A stretch of DNA of 46,994 nucleotides from Planktotalea frisia (lineage in GTDB: Bacteria > Pseudomonadota > Alphaproteobacteria > Rhodobacterales > Rhodobacteraceae), in NCBI RefSeq assembly GCF_001890925.1, contig NZ_MLCB01000106.1:1-46994 (forward strand), written 5' to 3'. A model generated the notes under the pieces. It did not search any database. It was given only the letters and a program-made list of their open reading frames with translations, and was not told where the DNA came from. Position numbers and translations under genes: made by a program. Every line of letters starts with the position of its first letter. Position 1 is the first letter of the stretch. Shown piece by piece: positions 37,125 to 45,839 of the stretch.

Positions 37125-37204
37125 ATTACATATTTTAGTGTCGATTGAGGACGAACTATGAGTCATGATAGGGGTGCACCGTTCGTTTTCTTAAAGGGCC
37201 TTTC

Positions 37205-37879
37205 ATGTCATCCACTCTGAACACCGTCGGCTCTACCACATATGAGCGCATCAAGCGGGATGTGATCGTTGGCGACTTGGCTCCTGGATCCAAATTAAAG
37301 CTCGACGGCCTAAAAGAACGGTATAAGGCAAGCGTTTCAACACTGCGCGAAACCTTAAACCGACTTGCCAGTGAAGGCTTTGTCGTTGCTGCCGAACAAC
37401 GCGGGTTCTTTGTGCGCCCCGTCTCGCGTGATGATTTGATCGAAATAACGGACCTGCGCATTCTGCTTGAGTGCTCCGCGCTTGAGACATCCATCTTGGC
37501 GGGCGACGCGGATTGGGAGGGCAATGTAGTTGCGGCCCACCACAAACTGCACAAGATCGAACAGAAGATGATGGCGGGGGATCAGTCGCAAAAAGAGCTT
37601 TGGAAACGATATGATTGGGAATTCCATCAAGCGCTGATCCAAGCGTGCAATTCACAAAACCTGCTCAGCCTACACGCAACGATTTTTGACAAATACTTGC
37701 GCTATCAGATGCTGGTTCTCACCTATCGCGGCGACGTTGCGACCGATGAGCACCGCGAAATGCTGGATGCTGCCCTTGCGCGTGACGTTGGGCGCGCCAA
37801 GGACATTTTAGAAGCCCACATCCGCAAAGGATTGGCCCATACTTTGGCTGAAATGAGCGAAACCAACGCAGATTTCTGA
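37205..37879 (+). CDS. GntR-family regulator with FCD domain
   Basis: A 224-residue regulator. The winged helix is at about residues 10-75 (LKERYKASVSTLRETLNRLASEGFV), and the FCD ligand domain is at about 80-215, with the aspartate and histidines that usually hold a metal (D in YDWEFHQAL, then later histidines). FCD regulators often sense organic acids. It is divergent from the Gfo/Idh-TRAP operon and most likely represses it. Its end is 5 bases from the convergent LacI gene. Confidence 0.88.
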   Translation: MSSTLNTVGSTTYERIKRDVIVGDLAPGSKLKLDGLKERYKASVSTLRETLNRLASEGFVVAAEQRGFFVRPVSRDDLIEITDLRILLECSALETSILAGDADWEGNVVAAHHKLHKIEQKMMAGDQSQKELWKRYDWEFHQALIQACNSQNLLSLHATIFDKYLRYQMLVLTYRGDVATDEHREMLDAALARDVGRAKDILEAHIRKGLAHTLAEMSETNADF

Positions 37880-37884
37880 CTACT

Positions 37885-38916
37885 TCAATCGCGGTGAACG
37901 GGCGGGACATTCATTGGAGTTATGACCTGAACGCTTGAAATCGGCTGGCGCGGACCCTCAGCTACGAGCCTATGACGATGCAAAAGCGCTTGCAGGACAT
38001 TCTGCATATCCAGCCGCAAATCATGATGCAGAACAAAGTTTACTGAACCTTTGGACAACAACTGACGGTTATCGCGATCAAGATCATGGGCAATATAGAT
38101 TGTCGGATCGTGTCCACTTTGCTCGAGCACATCAAGAACTGCGCGATTGCCGCCGCCCATTGAGTAGACTGCGCAAATGTCCGCAAGATCGCCAACAGCA
38201 CCGGAAAGCAAACGCGCTGTTTCGAAATGAACGCCGCTTCCCCCGCTTAGCGCCACCAAGCGAAGGTTCGGGCAAAGCTCAGAGAGTTTTTCTGCAAAGG
38301 CTCGCGCGCGCTGCTCTTCCCCCAAGAAATTTTCGTTGCTGCGCAAAGCCAAAACCGTGCCATGCGCGTCACCAAGCGCGGTTGCGGTGAGATACGCAGC
38401 AGTCTGGCCTGCACTTTCATTATCAAGTCCAACATAGGCGATACGATGCGCATCGCGGATATCAGTCACCAGCGTCACGACAGGAATACCTGCTTTGTGG
38501 AGCATCTCAACACAGCCACGCACTTGGGCGGTGTCACGGGCTTTCAAACAAACGCCTTGGCTACCCCGCTTGGCAATGCGGGTGAGGATTTTAGTGATCT
38601 CGATGTCGCTCATCATCTCTTGCGCGACAAAACGCAGCCGACAAGATGCACCGCTGACCTGACCCACAACCTGTTCTGCCGCTTGCCTGACTTCACGGCT
38701 GAACCGTGTCGGGGCCTCGATGACAAAGTCAAAAAACATCCTGCGTCCGCGCGCTGACATTTGGCTTTCTTGCGCTTCCAACTCCGATATTGCCGCCGCA
38801 ACGCGGGCCTGTGTCTGCGGACTAACATGGGAGCGCTTATTCAAAGCACGATCAATCGTTGCTGTGCTTAGCCCTGCTTGCAGGGCGATCTCTTTGATGG
38901 GGAAGCGATGTGTCAT
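37885..38916 (-). CDS. LacI-family transcriptional regulator
   Basis: A 343-residue regulator with an N-terminal helix-turn-helix and hinge (PIKEIALQAGLSTATIDRALN at about 6-26) and a periplasmic-binding-like sensor in the rest. It is divergent from the phytanoyl-CoA-dioxygenase-like gene, with 83 bases between. That space holds a direct repeat TTGATGT at 38,917 and 38,928, 11 bases apart, which could be part of an operator. The start lacks a clear ribosome binding site. The ligand is unknown, but a sugar-like compound is usual. Confidence 0.87.
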   Translation of the reverse strand: MTHRFPIKEIALQAGLSTATIDRALNKRSHVSPQTQARVAAAISELEAQESQMSARGRRMFFDFVIEAPTRFSREVRQAAEQVVGQVSGASCRLRFVAQEMMSDIEITKILTRIAKRGSQGVCLKARDTAQVRGCVEMLHKAGIPVVTLVTDIRDAHRIAYVGLDNESAGQTAAYLTATALGDAHGTVLALRSNENFLGEEQRARAFAEKLSELCPNLRLVALSGGSGVHFETARLLSGAVGDLADICAVYSMGGGNRAVLDVLEQSGHDPTIYIAHDLDRDNRQLLSKGSVNFVLHHDLRLDMQNVLQALLHRHRLVAEGPRQPISSVQVITPMNVPPVHRD

Positions 38917-38999
38917 TTGATGTGTTTTTGATGTCTTATTGTAACCCCTGCAAGATTATTCTTCTTCACACTGAAAGGCGAACACAGGAGAGTCCGATC

Positions 39000-40181
39000 A
39001 TGTCACAAAACCCCACGCCCCATATTTCATATTTCAATGCAGACGCTTGTGATTTGAACGACTTCAAAACGTTGATCGCGCAAACGACATCGAAAGACGC
39101 TGTTTCGAATGCCTGCGACGTTCAAAGCAACATCCCGATCTACGATATGGCCGCGCTGCGTCCCCTTCTGAACGACCCAACTAAACGCAAACAAATCCTC
39201 GGAGAATGGGCGCAGGTCTTGATGTCGGGTGCTGGGGTTTTGGTAATGCGCGCGACCTACAGCGATACGACTGTCATTGATGATGCAACCGCGATCTATG
39301 ACGATATCATCGCCGCTGAAAAACAGGAAAGCGGTGGCAAAAGTGATCATTTTGCCGCTTCTGGTGCGAACGATCGAATTTGGAATTCCCTACAGAAACT
39401 CTGCGAACACACACCCGAAATCTTCCTGAGATATTTCGCCAACACGTCCATTGCTGCAATCTGCGAAGCCTGGCTTGGCCCAAACTATCAAATGACGGCG
39501 CAAGTCAATCTGGTCCATCCAGGCGGCGCAGCACAGCTTGCACATCGTGATTATCATCTCGGATTTCAAACTGCCGATGTCAGCGCAAATTATCCCGCGC
39601 ATGTCCACGATCTTTCGCCAGCGTTAACGTTGCAAGGCGCTGTTGCGCATTGTGATATGCCTATTGAGAGCGGCCCAACCAAGCTGCTGCCTTTCTCGCA
39701 AGCCTACCGAGCAGGTTATGTTGCATGGCGACGCGATGATTTTCGGGCACTCTTTGAGGAAGAACATGTTCAGCTTCCCTTGTCCAAGGGCGATGCAATG
39801 TTCTTTAACCCAGCGATCTTTCACGGTGCGGGTGCCAATTCGAGCACTAACATTCACCGTATGGCAAACTTGTTGCAAGTCTCATCAGCTTTAGGGCGCG
39901 CCATGGAAACGATTGACCGGAGCAAAATGTGCAAGTTGCTGTATCCGCACGCAATGACGGCGAAGCAAAACAACAGCCTAAGTGCTGGTGAATTAAGTGG
40001 TGCGATTGCGTCGTCTGCCGAGGGGTATTCCTTTCCGACCAACCTAGACCGCGATCCACCAAAGGGCGGGCTTGCCCCTGAAACACAACAAGCATTGTTT
40101 ACGCGTGCATTAGACGAAGACATGAGTGAAAAAGAATTTGGGCAAATTTTGGATCAGATGATCGAAAACCAAAGATCATAA
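39000..40181 (+). CDS. Phytanoyl-CoA dioxygenase-like Fe(II)/2-oxoglutarate oxygenase
   Basis: A 393-residue protein of the PhyH superfamily. The iron triad is visible as H182-x-D184 and H275, with R287 placed to hold 2-oxoglutarate. Family members hydroxylate small molecules, such as ectoine, or lipids. The ATG at 39,000 has AGGAGA eight bases upstream; the longer frame from 38,910 overlaps the LacI gene and is rejected. It stands alone on the plus strand under probable LacI control and is convergent with the hydrolase gene 29 bases away. Substrate unknown. Confidence 0.82.
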   Translation: MSQNPTPHISYFNADACDLNDFKTLIAQTTSKDAVSNACDVQSNIPIYDMAALRPLLNDPTKRKQILGEWAQVLMSGAGVLVMRATYSDTTVIDDATAIYDDIIAAEKQESGGKSDHFAASGANDRIWNSLQKLCEHTPEIFLRYFANTSIAAICEAWLGPNYQMTAQVNLVHPGGAAQLAHRDYHLGFQTADVSANYPAHVHDLSPALTLQGAVAHCDMPIESGPTKLLPFSQAYRAGYVAWRRDDFRALFEEEHVQLPLSKGDAMFFNPAIFHGAGANSSTNIHRMANLLQVSSALGRAMETIDRSKMCKLLYPHAMTAKQNNSLSAGELSGAIASSAEGYSFPTNLDRDPPKGGLAPETQQALFTRALDEDMSEKEFGQILDQMIENQRS

Positions 40182-40210
40182 GGGATCTTGAAGCCCGCGT
40201 TCAGCAAGGC

Positions 40211-40933
40211 TCACCGTCTCAAAAAATCCAAAAGAATGGTGTTTAGTAATTCGGGGTTTTCTGAGTGAACCGCATGTGAACAATTCGGGACGACTGCGAG
40301 ATTTGCATTGGGTATGGAGGTCCACAAAAGAGAGGTCTGATCCCATGAATACGTGCGATCCGTATCACCGCTAATGACAATCGTTTTAGCCGTGATCTGG
40401 GAAAGATACGCTTTGCCCGTCCATGCCTCCATAGCATCCAGCCCCGCAGCGATGGCTTCAGGGCTAGCGCGTTGTGCAATCGCGGCACACGCTTCAAAGC
40501 CGCGCGCCTGTTCCTTTTCCAAGAACCAAGTTGCAGAAATACGCCGCGCCGTTTTTCGAGCGCCGTCTTGCACCGCTCGCGCCTTACTGTGCGCGATAGT
40601 TTCAAACCGACCCGGTAATACCCCGATTGCGCCCGTTCCATAGAGGATCAGTTTTTCAATGTTCCCGCCATCATGGCGCATCATTTCCTGAACAATCATG
40701 CCACCCATCGAATGCCCAAGCAGATTGTACCTTTTGACACCCAACCGACGCAGTTCGGCGATGACCCAATGCGCAAACCCTGCAATGGTATTTTTAACGG
40801 GCAAATCCGCATTTTCGCCAAAGCCCGGCAAATCCACCGCGATGACCTTATGCTCGCTCGAGAGTGCGTCGATTTGCGCGCCCCACTGTGCGCTGCCCCC
40901 CATGAAACCATGCACGAGTACCAGAGGGATCAC
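40211..40933 (-). CDS. Alpha/beta hydrolase
   Basis: A 240-residue alpha/beta hydrolase. The nucleophile elbow is GHSMGG (serine at about 95), the acid is likely D in SGDTDRTY (about 190), and the histidine is in NCSHAVHS (about 219). No signal peptide, so it acts in the cytoplasm. The GTG start overlaps the permease stop by 4 bases, so it belongs to the lyase-ABC operon as its last gene. It may hydrolyse an ester, amide or thioester linked to the transported compound. Confidence 0.87.
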   Translation of the reverse strand: MIPLVLVHGFMGGSAQWGAQIDALSSEHKVIAVDLPGFGENADLPVKNTIAGFAHWVIAELRRLGVKRYNLLGHSMGGMIVQEMMRHDGGNIEKLILYGTGAIGVLPGRFETIAHSKARAVQDGARKTARRISATWFLEKEQARGFEACAAIAQRASPEAIAAGLDAMEAWTGKAYLSQITAKTIVISGDTDRTYSWDQTSLLWTSIPNANLAVVPNCSHAVHSENPELLNTILLDFLRR

Positions 40934-42471
40934 TTGCGTTTTCCTTGCACGATCCGATCAAGGATCATGGCGCAAAAGAGGATAGCAAAGCCCGCAAGAA
41001 TGCCTTGCCCGACATTCGCATATTGAAGCGCCTCTAAGACGTCTTCACCCAGACCTTTGGCCCCGATCAGGGACGCCACAACGACCATCGCAAGTGACAG
41101 CATAATCGTTTGGTTAATTCCCGCGCGGATCGACGGGCTGGCAAGCGGCAGATCAACGCGGGTCAATAAATACCACTTGTTTGCACCAAAAGCGATTGCG
41201 GCTTCTCTTACACTCTCTGGTACACCGCGCAGGCCCAGAACCGTCAATCGTACAACTGGGGTGCCACCAAAGATCATAGTTGTGACAACGGCGGCTGGCT
41301 TGCCCGTCCCGAAAAAGGCGATGACCGGGATCATAAAGACGAATGCAGGCATCGTTTGCATGAAGTCCATGATAGGCTGGATCACCGCATAAAATCTTTT
41401 GCGGCGTGCGCAGAACATACCCAAGGGAATGCCAATTAAGATCGAAAGACACGCGGCCGTGCCAAGAAGCGCGAGCGTGGTCATTGCCTTTTCCCAAAAG
41501 CCCAGAAGCCCCATATACGCTAGGAATGCGCTTGACCAAATTGCGGTACGCACACCCGCGGTCAACCATGTTAGCAAAACGATCAAGCTTGCGACAACAA
41601 TCCATGGAGTGCTTACAAATACGAGCTCTAGCGCGTCCAAAATCAACCGGATGCCGTAAGTTATGAAATCAAACAATGCTTCGCCATTGGCGACTGCGGA
41701 TGCGAAGAAACCTTCGACCCAAGCAATGCTATGCAAACGAAATTCTGGTCGCGTCGGGAATTGGCTAAGAAGCGTGAAGCGATCCGGAAAACTGTAGTGC
41801 AGCATGGCGGCCACAACAATCAGAGCCATAAAAATTGCACTGAATATGATCTGGGAAATAGGAAGGCCTGAACGAACAGTTCGGTCTGACAACCACTCGG
41901 AAAAACGTGTTTCAAGCGCCCAATTTGCCACGGTGGCTTGGACAATTTTGACGATCACAAGAAGGGCGAGCCCTGTCAGCGCAATAGTGACACCTTGTTC
42001 TGACAGTGCGACCGCTTCAGCGCGGATCCCGCCAATAGCGTCCTCAAGTGATTTTACCGTTCGCTCATACACATCGACTTTTTCCGACCCACTTTCGATT
42101 GCGGCAGCAAGCTGTTTGCGTCGCAGTTCTAGCGTCCCCTCAATTGATCCAATCCGCTTGAAGGCATCTGCAGCAAGATCACCAAACAATCCGCGTGAAA
42201 TTTGAACCAAAGCCAATGCTTCTATTATAAGAAACGGCAACGCCCAAGACCACAGTCCACGCGCGCCATACCAAACGGGGCCAAACAGACCTGCAAACAG
42301 ATTAAACGTCGCAGTGAATTTCGAACTTGCGCCGATTTTGTCGAACTGCGCGATGTAGTAGTCGGGGTTAGTGCGTACGAAAGTTGCAATGTTCTCTCGG
42401 CGCTCGGCAGCATAGGCTAGCGCAGCTTCGGTATCGGTCGCGTCTAGTGGGTTTTGCGTTGCTTCAGTCAT
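40930..42471 (-). CDS. Betaine-type ABC permease with unusual N-terminal domain
   Basis: A 513-residue membrane protein. Residues about 300-510 are a standard ProW-type permease, with the EAA-like VREAAIAFGANKWYLLTRVDLP loop. The first 250 residues are extra: a membrane region with FNLFAGLFGPVWYGARGLW (about 56-74) that resembles DUF2628, then a predicted coiled coil (about 110-160), then more membrane helices. Usual permeases of this class are about 280-350 residues. It overlaps the ATPase gene by 4 bases and the hydrolase gene by 4. Substrate unknown. Confidence 0.87.
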   Translation of the reverse strand: MTEATQNPLDATDTEAALAYAAERRENIATFVRTNPDYYIAQFDKIGASSKFTATFNLFAGLFGPVWYGARGLWSWALPFLIIEALALVQISRGLFGDLAADAFKRIGSIEGTLELRRKQLAAAIESGSEKVDVYERTVKSLEDAIGGIRAEAVALSEQGVTIALTGLALLVIVKIVQATVANWALETRFSEWLSDRTVRSGLPISQIIFSAIFMALIVVAAMLHYSFPDRFTLLSQFPTRPEFRLHSIAWVEGFFASAVANGEALFDFITYGIRLILDALELVFVSTPWIVVASLIVLLTWLTAGVRTAIWSSAFLAYMGLLGFWEKAMTTLALLGTAACLSILIGIPLGMFCARRKRFYAVIQPIMDFMQTMPAFVFMIPVIAFFGTGKPAAVVTTMIFGGTPVVRLTVLGLRGVPESVREAAIAFGANKWYLLTRVDLPLASPSIRAGINQTIMLSLAMVVVASLIGAKGLGEDVLEALQYANVGQGILAGFAILFCAMILDRIVQGKRK

Positions 42472-43523
42472 GACATTTCTGTTCCTTCGACAACGGTGCG
42501 TAAAATATCAGAGCGGGTTATTACGCCAACATCTTTTTCAGCGTCGCGCACAATAATCGCGCTTTCATGATTAATCGCCAGATTGATAAGAGTGCTCAGT
42601 GTTTCTTTGGCCCCGACCCGCGGGACATCCGCCGCGATTGGACCATTAAGGTTCACATAAGCTTCAATTGGCTGCATGATTGCGTGCGCATGAACAACTT
42701 TCAGACGGGAGATACCCGCCACGAAATCAGCGACGTAATCGTCTGCGGGTTTCATCACAATCTCTTCGGCAGTTCCTGTTTGCACAAGTCGCCCGTCACG
42801 CATAATAGCGATGCGGTCGCCGATGCGGACGGCTTCATCAAGGTCGTGTGTGATGAAAACGGTGGTCTTCTTAAGGATTTTCGACAGGCGAATAAATTCA
42901 TCCTGCAATTGACGACGTATCAACGGATCAAGTGCGCTGAACGGTTCGTCCATTAGCAGAACATCCGGGTTCGCAGCCAAAGCACGGGCTAGACCCACGC
43001 GTTGCTGCATACCGCCTGATAGTTCATGCGCGAACTTGGATCCCCATGCGCCAAGTTCAACTATGTCCAAAATCGCTGCGGCCTGTCTCATCCGGTCATT
43101 TTTGCTGACTTGTCTGATTTCCAAGGGCATAGCGACGTTATCAAGAACGGATCGATGCGGCATCAACGCGAAGTTTTGAAACACCATACCAATCTTGCGA
43201 TTGCGGAAATGTTGCAGGTCTTTGGTGCCAAGACCCATGACATCCGTGCCCTCTACGAGGATCTTTCCATCTGTCGGTTCCAAAAGGCGATTGAAATGGC
43301 GCACGAGGGTCGATTTTCCGCTGCCAGACAGACCCATGATGCAGAAAATCTCACCGCGATTAACGGATAGGCTGACGTCCGCCACACCAACGACTGCGTG
43401 ATACTTGGCGAGAACCTGCGCCTTGGTCAGCCCCTCTTCGCGAATTGCGCGCAGCGCGACCTCTGGCTTTGCGCCAAATATTTTCCAGACATTTGAAATT
43501 TCTATAAGAGGTGCATCGCTCAT
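42468..43523 (-). CDS. Betaine-type ABC transporter ATP-binding protein
   Basis: A 351-residue ProV-class ATPase. Walker A GLSGSGKST is at residues 64-72, signature LSGGMQQRVGLARAL follows, and Walker B reads VLLMDEPFSALD. A CBS-type tail spans about residues 280-351 and ends VGVITRSDILRTV. It parallels tmoW in layout but is a separate paralogue. Start lacks a strong ribosome binding site. Confidence 0.9.
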   Translation of the reverse strand: MSDAPLIEISNVWKIFGAKPEVALRAIREEGLTKAQVLAKYHAVVGVADVSLSVNRGEIFCIMGLSGSGKSTLVRHFNRLLEPTDGKILVEGTDVMGLGTKDLQHFRNRKIGMVFQNFALMPHRSVLDNVAMPLEIRQVSKNDRMRQAAAILDIVELGAWGSKFAHELSGGMQQRVGLARALAANPDVLLMDEPFSALDPLIRRQLQDEFIRLSKILKKTTVFITHDLDEAVRIGDRIAIMRDGRLVQTGTAEEIVMKPADDYVADFVAGISRLKVVHAHAIMQPIEAYVNLNGPIAADVPRVGAKETLSTLINLAINHESAIIVRDAEKDVGVITRSDILRTVVEGTEMS

Positions 43524-43573
43524 GGAGGATATCGGTTCCGTTTCCGTGGCGTGATGCCGGTATCAATTGGATC

Positions 43574-43603
43574 TGTTGGCCCCAATCCATTGCAGGGCCA
43601 ACA
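43574..43603 (-). other. Hairpin between binding-protein and ATPase genes
   Basis: TGTTGGCCC (43,574-43,582) and GGGCCAACA (43,595-43,603) form a perfect 9-bp stem with a 12-base loop, shortly after the binding-protein stop. No T-run follows on the minus strand. Like the tmoX-tmoW hairpin, it could raise the binding protein above the other subunits. Confidence 0.6.
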
Positions 43604-43620
43604 CGCCTTATTTCAATAGA

Positions 43621-44580
43621 TTAGAGACCAAGCATCGCGTCAACACGATCAGAGTTTGCTTCAACCCACTCTTTGGCCACATCCGCTGGGTCACGACCAT
43701 TTGCGCTGATTTCAAACGCCAAGCCTGACACATCGTCCGCAGTCAGAGCAAAATTCGTAAAAAACTCTGCGATCGCAGGTGAGCGATCTACAAGCGAGTT
43801 TGACCAAGCGATCTGTACGTTCTTCAACGCATCTTTTGTTGCGACTGAAGACTTCTCATACCAATCGGCATCATCGGATGGTTGGATCATCTTGTATTTT
43901 GCTTCGTCGAACGTTGGCTCACTTAGCATTTCTACGTCAAACATAAACCAAACCGCATGAGGCTTGTAGCAATAGAACGCATAGCCTTCGCCTTTGGCAA
44001 TGCTGTCTTTGATACGTGCTGTTTTAACGCTTTCTTCGGCGCGAATTGGCTCGATGAAATCAAGCAGGCCGTAATCGCGTGTCTTCACTTCGTTCACGTT
44101 TGCAGAGGCCCAACCAGGTGCGCCGATCCACATCTCGCCTTTGCCATTGCCATCACTGTCCATCAGCGCAGCAACGTCAGGACGACCCAGATCAGCGATG
44201 TCTGTGATGTTGTTGGCTTGGCCAAAGTCTTTGGAGACGCAGAAACCCTGATTGCCCTCATAGGGGTTGCTTGACAGCGTAACGGTCTTGGCTTCGTCCA
44301 CATATTTCTGGGTAAAACTTTGCTGATTTGGCAACCACACATCTGGGTGCACATCAATGTCGCCTTTGCCCTGATCCATCGCTTGGAAGATCGTGGCGTT
44401 GTTGCCTGGGATATAGTCAACCGTTCCGCCCATGCGGGTTTCAACAATGGCACCAAGCACGTTCGCGACAGCCTGTGCGCCTGTCCAAGATGGGACGCCA
44501 ATGTTGACGTTTTCCGCAAAAACAGGCGCGCTGAAGGCAGTCAGCAGGGTTGCAGCCAAAAGTGTTGTTTTGAATGACAT
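43621..44580 (-). CDS. OpuAC-type ABC substrate-binding protein
   Basis: A 319-residue periplasmic protein with a signal peptide (residues 1-22, ending VFA before ENV). The fold is the same class as glycine betaine and choline binders, with SWTGAQAVANVLGAIVETRMGG at the mature N-terminus and several tryptophans. AAGGAG lies eight bases before the ATG. It follows the CuyA-like lyase by 50 bases. The ligand could be a quaternary amine, or an amino acid that the lyase degrades. Confidence 0.88.
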   Translation of the reverse strand: MSFKTTLLAATLLTAFSAPVFAENVNIGVPSWTGAQAVANVLGAIVETRMGGTVDYIPGNNATIFQAMDQGKGDIDVHPDVWLPNQQSFTQKYVDEAKTVTLSSNPYEGNQGFCVSKDFGQANNITDIADLGRPDVAALMDSDGNGKGEMWIGAPGWASANVNEVKTRDYGLLDFIEPIRAEESVKTARIKDSIAKGEGYAFYCYKPHAVWFMFDVEMLSEPTFDEAKYKMIQPSDDADWYEKSSVATKDALKNVQIAWSNSLVDRSPAIAEFFTNFALTADDVSGLAFEISANGRDPADVAKEWVEANSDRVDAMLGL

Positions 44581-44630
44581 GAGTTAGTCTCCTTGTTGGT
44601 CGTTTTCGTTTTTTGGTCTTTTGGGTTTTG

Positions 44631-45725
44631 TTAGTCCGTGTAGCCATGCAGATCGAAGGTTTCCGAATAGCCAAATAGGGCAGCACTTCCGCCCGTATGC
44701 AGAAAGACGACGTTATCCATGCCGTCAAAATAGCCCTCTTTCACTTGCGCAATCAGACCGTCCAAACCTTTGCCGGAATAGACTGGATCGAACAAAAGCC
44801 CCTCAGACTGGGCCAGCAATTTTACAGCCTCGATCATGCCATCGGTTGGCAAGCCGTACCCGGGGCCAACATAATTGCAATTTGCACGCACATCTTCGCG
44901 CACAATTTCCAATCCCGTACCAAGATAATCGGCAGTCTTTATAGCAAGATCAAAAACCATTTGTTCTTGCTTAGCCTGAGGCGCACGCACGCCAATTCCA
45001 AGCAAATGGATGTCGCTTTGAATTGCAGCCAGACCCGTCACCAGACCTGCTTGGGTTCCTGAACTGCCAGTCGCGTGGACCAGCGCATCAATTTTAAGGC
45101 CCATACCCGCTGCCTGTTCGGCCAGTTCACGCGCGCAGTTCACATAGCCCAGTGCGCCAATCGGATTAGATCCGCCACCGGGGATGATGTATGCTTTCTT
45201 ACCTGCCTTTTGCAGCTTTTCGGCGAGGTCTTCCATTTCAGCGTTCATATCAGTCCCGCTGCCACGCTTTGATACGGATGCACCGTGCAAGCGATCGAGC
45301 AGAACATTGCCGTTCATGATATAGTTTGGATCGTTCGATCCTGTGCGATCTTCCAGCAAGATATGACAATCCATACCGAGCTTTGCTGCGGCTGCAGTTG
45401 TTTGGCGTGCGTGGTTAGACTGTGTGGCACCCTGCGTGATGATCGTATCGGCACCCTTTTGCTGGGCGTCGGCCATCAAATACTCAAGCTTACGCGTTTT
45501 GTTTCCCCCAGATGACAGACCTGTGCAATCGTCGCGCTTTACCCAAAGACGCGGGCCGCCAAGGATTTCGCTTAGACGATCCATCGGTTCTAAAGGGGTC
45601 GGTAAGTGCCCAAGGCGGACCTTTGGGAATTTCGCCAATGCGATTGATAACTCTTTGCAAAGGCTGACAGTCATTTCAGGAGAAGTTGTCGTATCGAGGG
45701 CAGTCGTCTGTGTTGAAGCGGTCAC
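44631..45725 (-). CDS. cuyA: PLP-dependent lyase: L-cysteate sulfo-lyase (CuyA)-like or D-cysteine desulfhydrase
   Basis: A 364-residue fold-type II PLP enzyme of the ACC deaminase/D-cysteine desulfhydrase family. The PLP lysine is in [13 protein letters not shown] (about residues 71-83), [13 protein letters not shown] follows, and GSSGTQAG (about 218-225) holds the phosphate. In roseobacters members of this family include CuyA, which turns L-cysteate into pyruvate, sulfite and ammonium; that is the best match, but D-cysteine desulfhydrase is close. The GTG at 45,725 has AAGGA nine bases upstream; an ATG at 45,674 lacks one. It leads the operon with the ABC genes and hydrolase and faces a LysR regulator. 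No sulfite exporter gene is in the window. Confidence 0.75.
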   Translation of the reverse strand: MTASTQTTALDTTTSPEMTVSLCKELSIALAKFPKVRLGHLPTPLEPMDRLSEILGGPRLWVKRDDCTGLSSGGNKTRKLEYLMADAQQKGADTIITQGATQSNHARQTTAAAAKLGMDCHILLEDRTGSNDPNYIMNGNVLLDRLHGASVSKRGSGTDMNAEMEDLAEKLQKAGKKAYIIPGGGSNPIGALGYVNCARELAEQAAGMGLKIDALVHATGSSGTQAGLVTGLAAIQSDIHLLGIGVRAPQAKQEQMVFDLAIKTADYLGTGLEIVREDVRANCNYVGPGYGLPTDGMIEAVKLLAQSEGLLFDPVYSGKGLDGLIAQVKEGYFDGMDNVVFLHTGGSAALFGYSETFDLHGYTD

Positions 45726-45740
45726 GCCAGAGAATCCTTT

Positions 45741-45760
45741 GCTTTGGTTTGGCCCAAAGC
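45741..45760. promoter_or_regulatory. Inverted repeat, likely LysR-regulator site
   Basis: GCTTTGG (45,741-45,747) and CCAAAGC (45,754-45,760) are a perfect 7-bp inverted repeat with a 6-base spacer in the 114-base divergent space (45,726-45,839) between the lyase and LysR genes. LysR proteins bind such partially symmetric sites. It lies 16-35 bases upstream of the lyase start, so binding could also block its ribosome binding area or promoter. Confidence 0.5.
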
Positions 45761-45839
45761 TTGAGGTGTATTAAGCGAGAAAAATAATGCTTTTTTGTTG
45801 GCCTGCCCATACTATTTGTTTGAGCAAAGAGGGTTAACT

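Noticed and set aside
38917-38934. TTGATGT direct repeat as a firm LacI operator
   Set aside because: LacI proteins normally bind palindromes; the 11-base-spaced direct repeat is noted with the gene but is too weak to call as a site.
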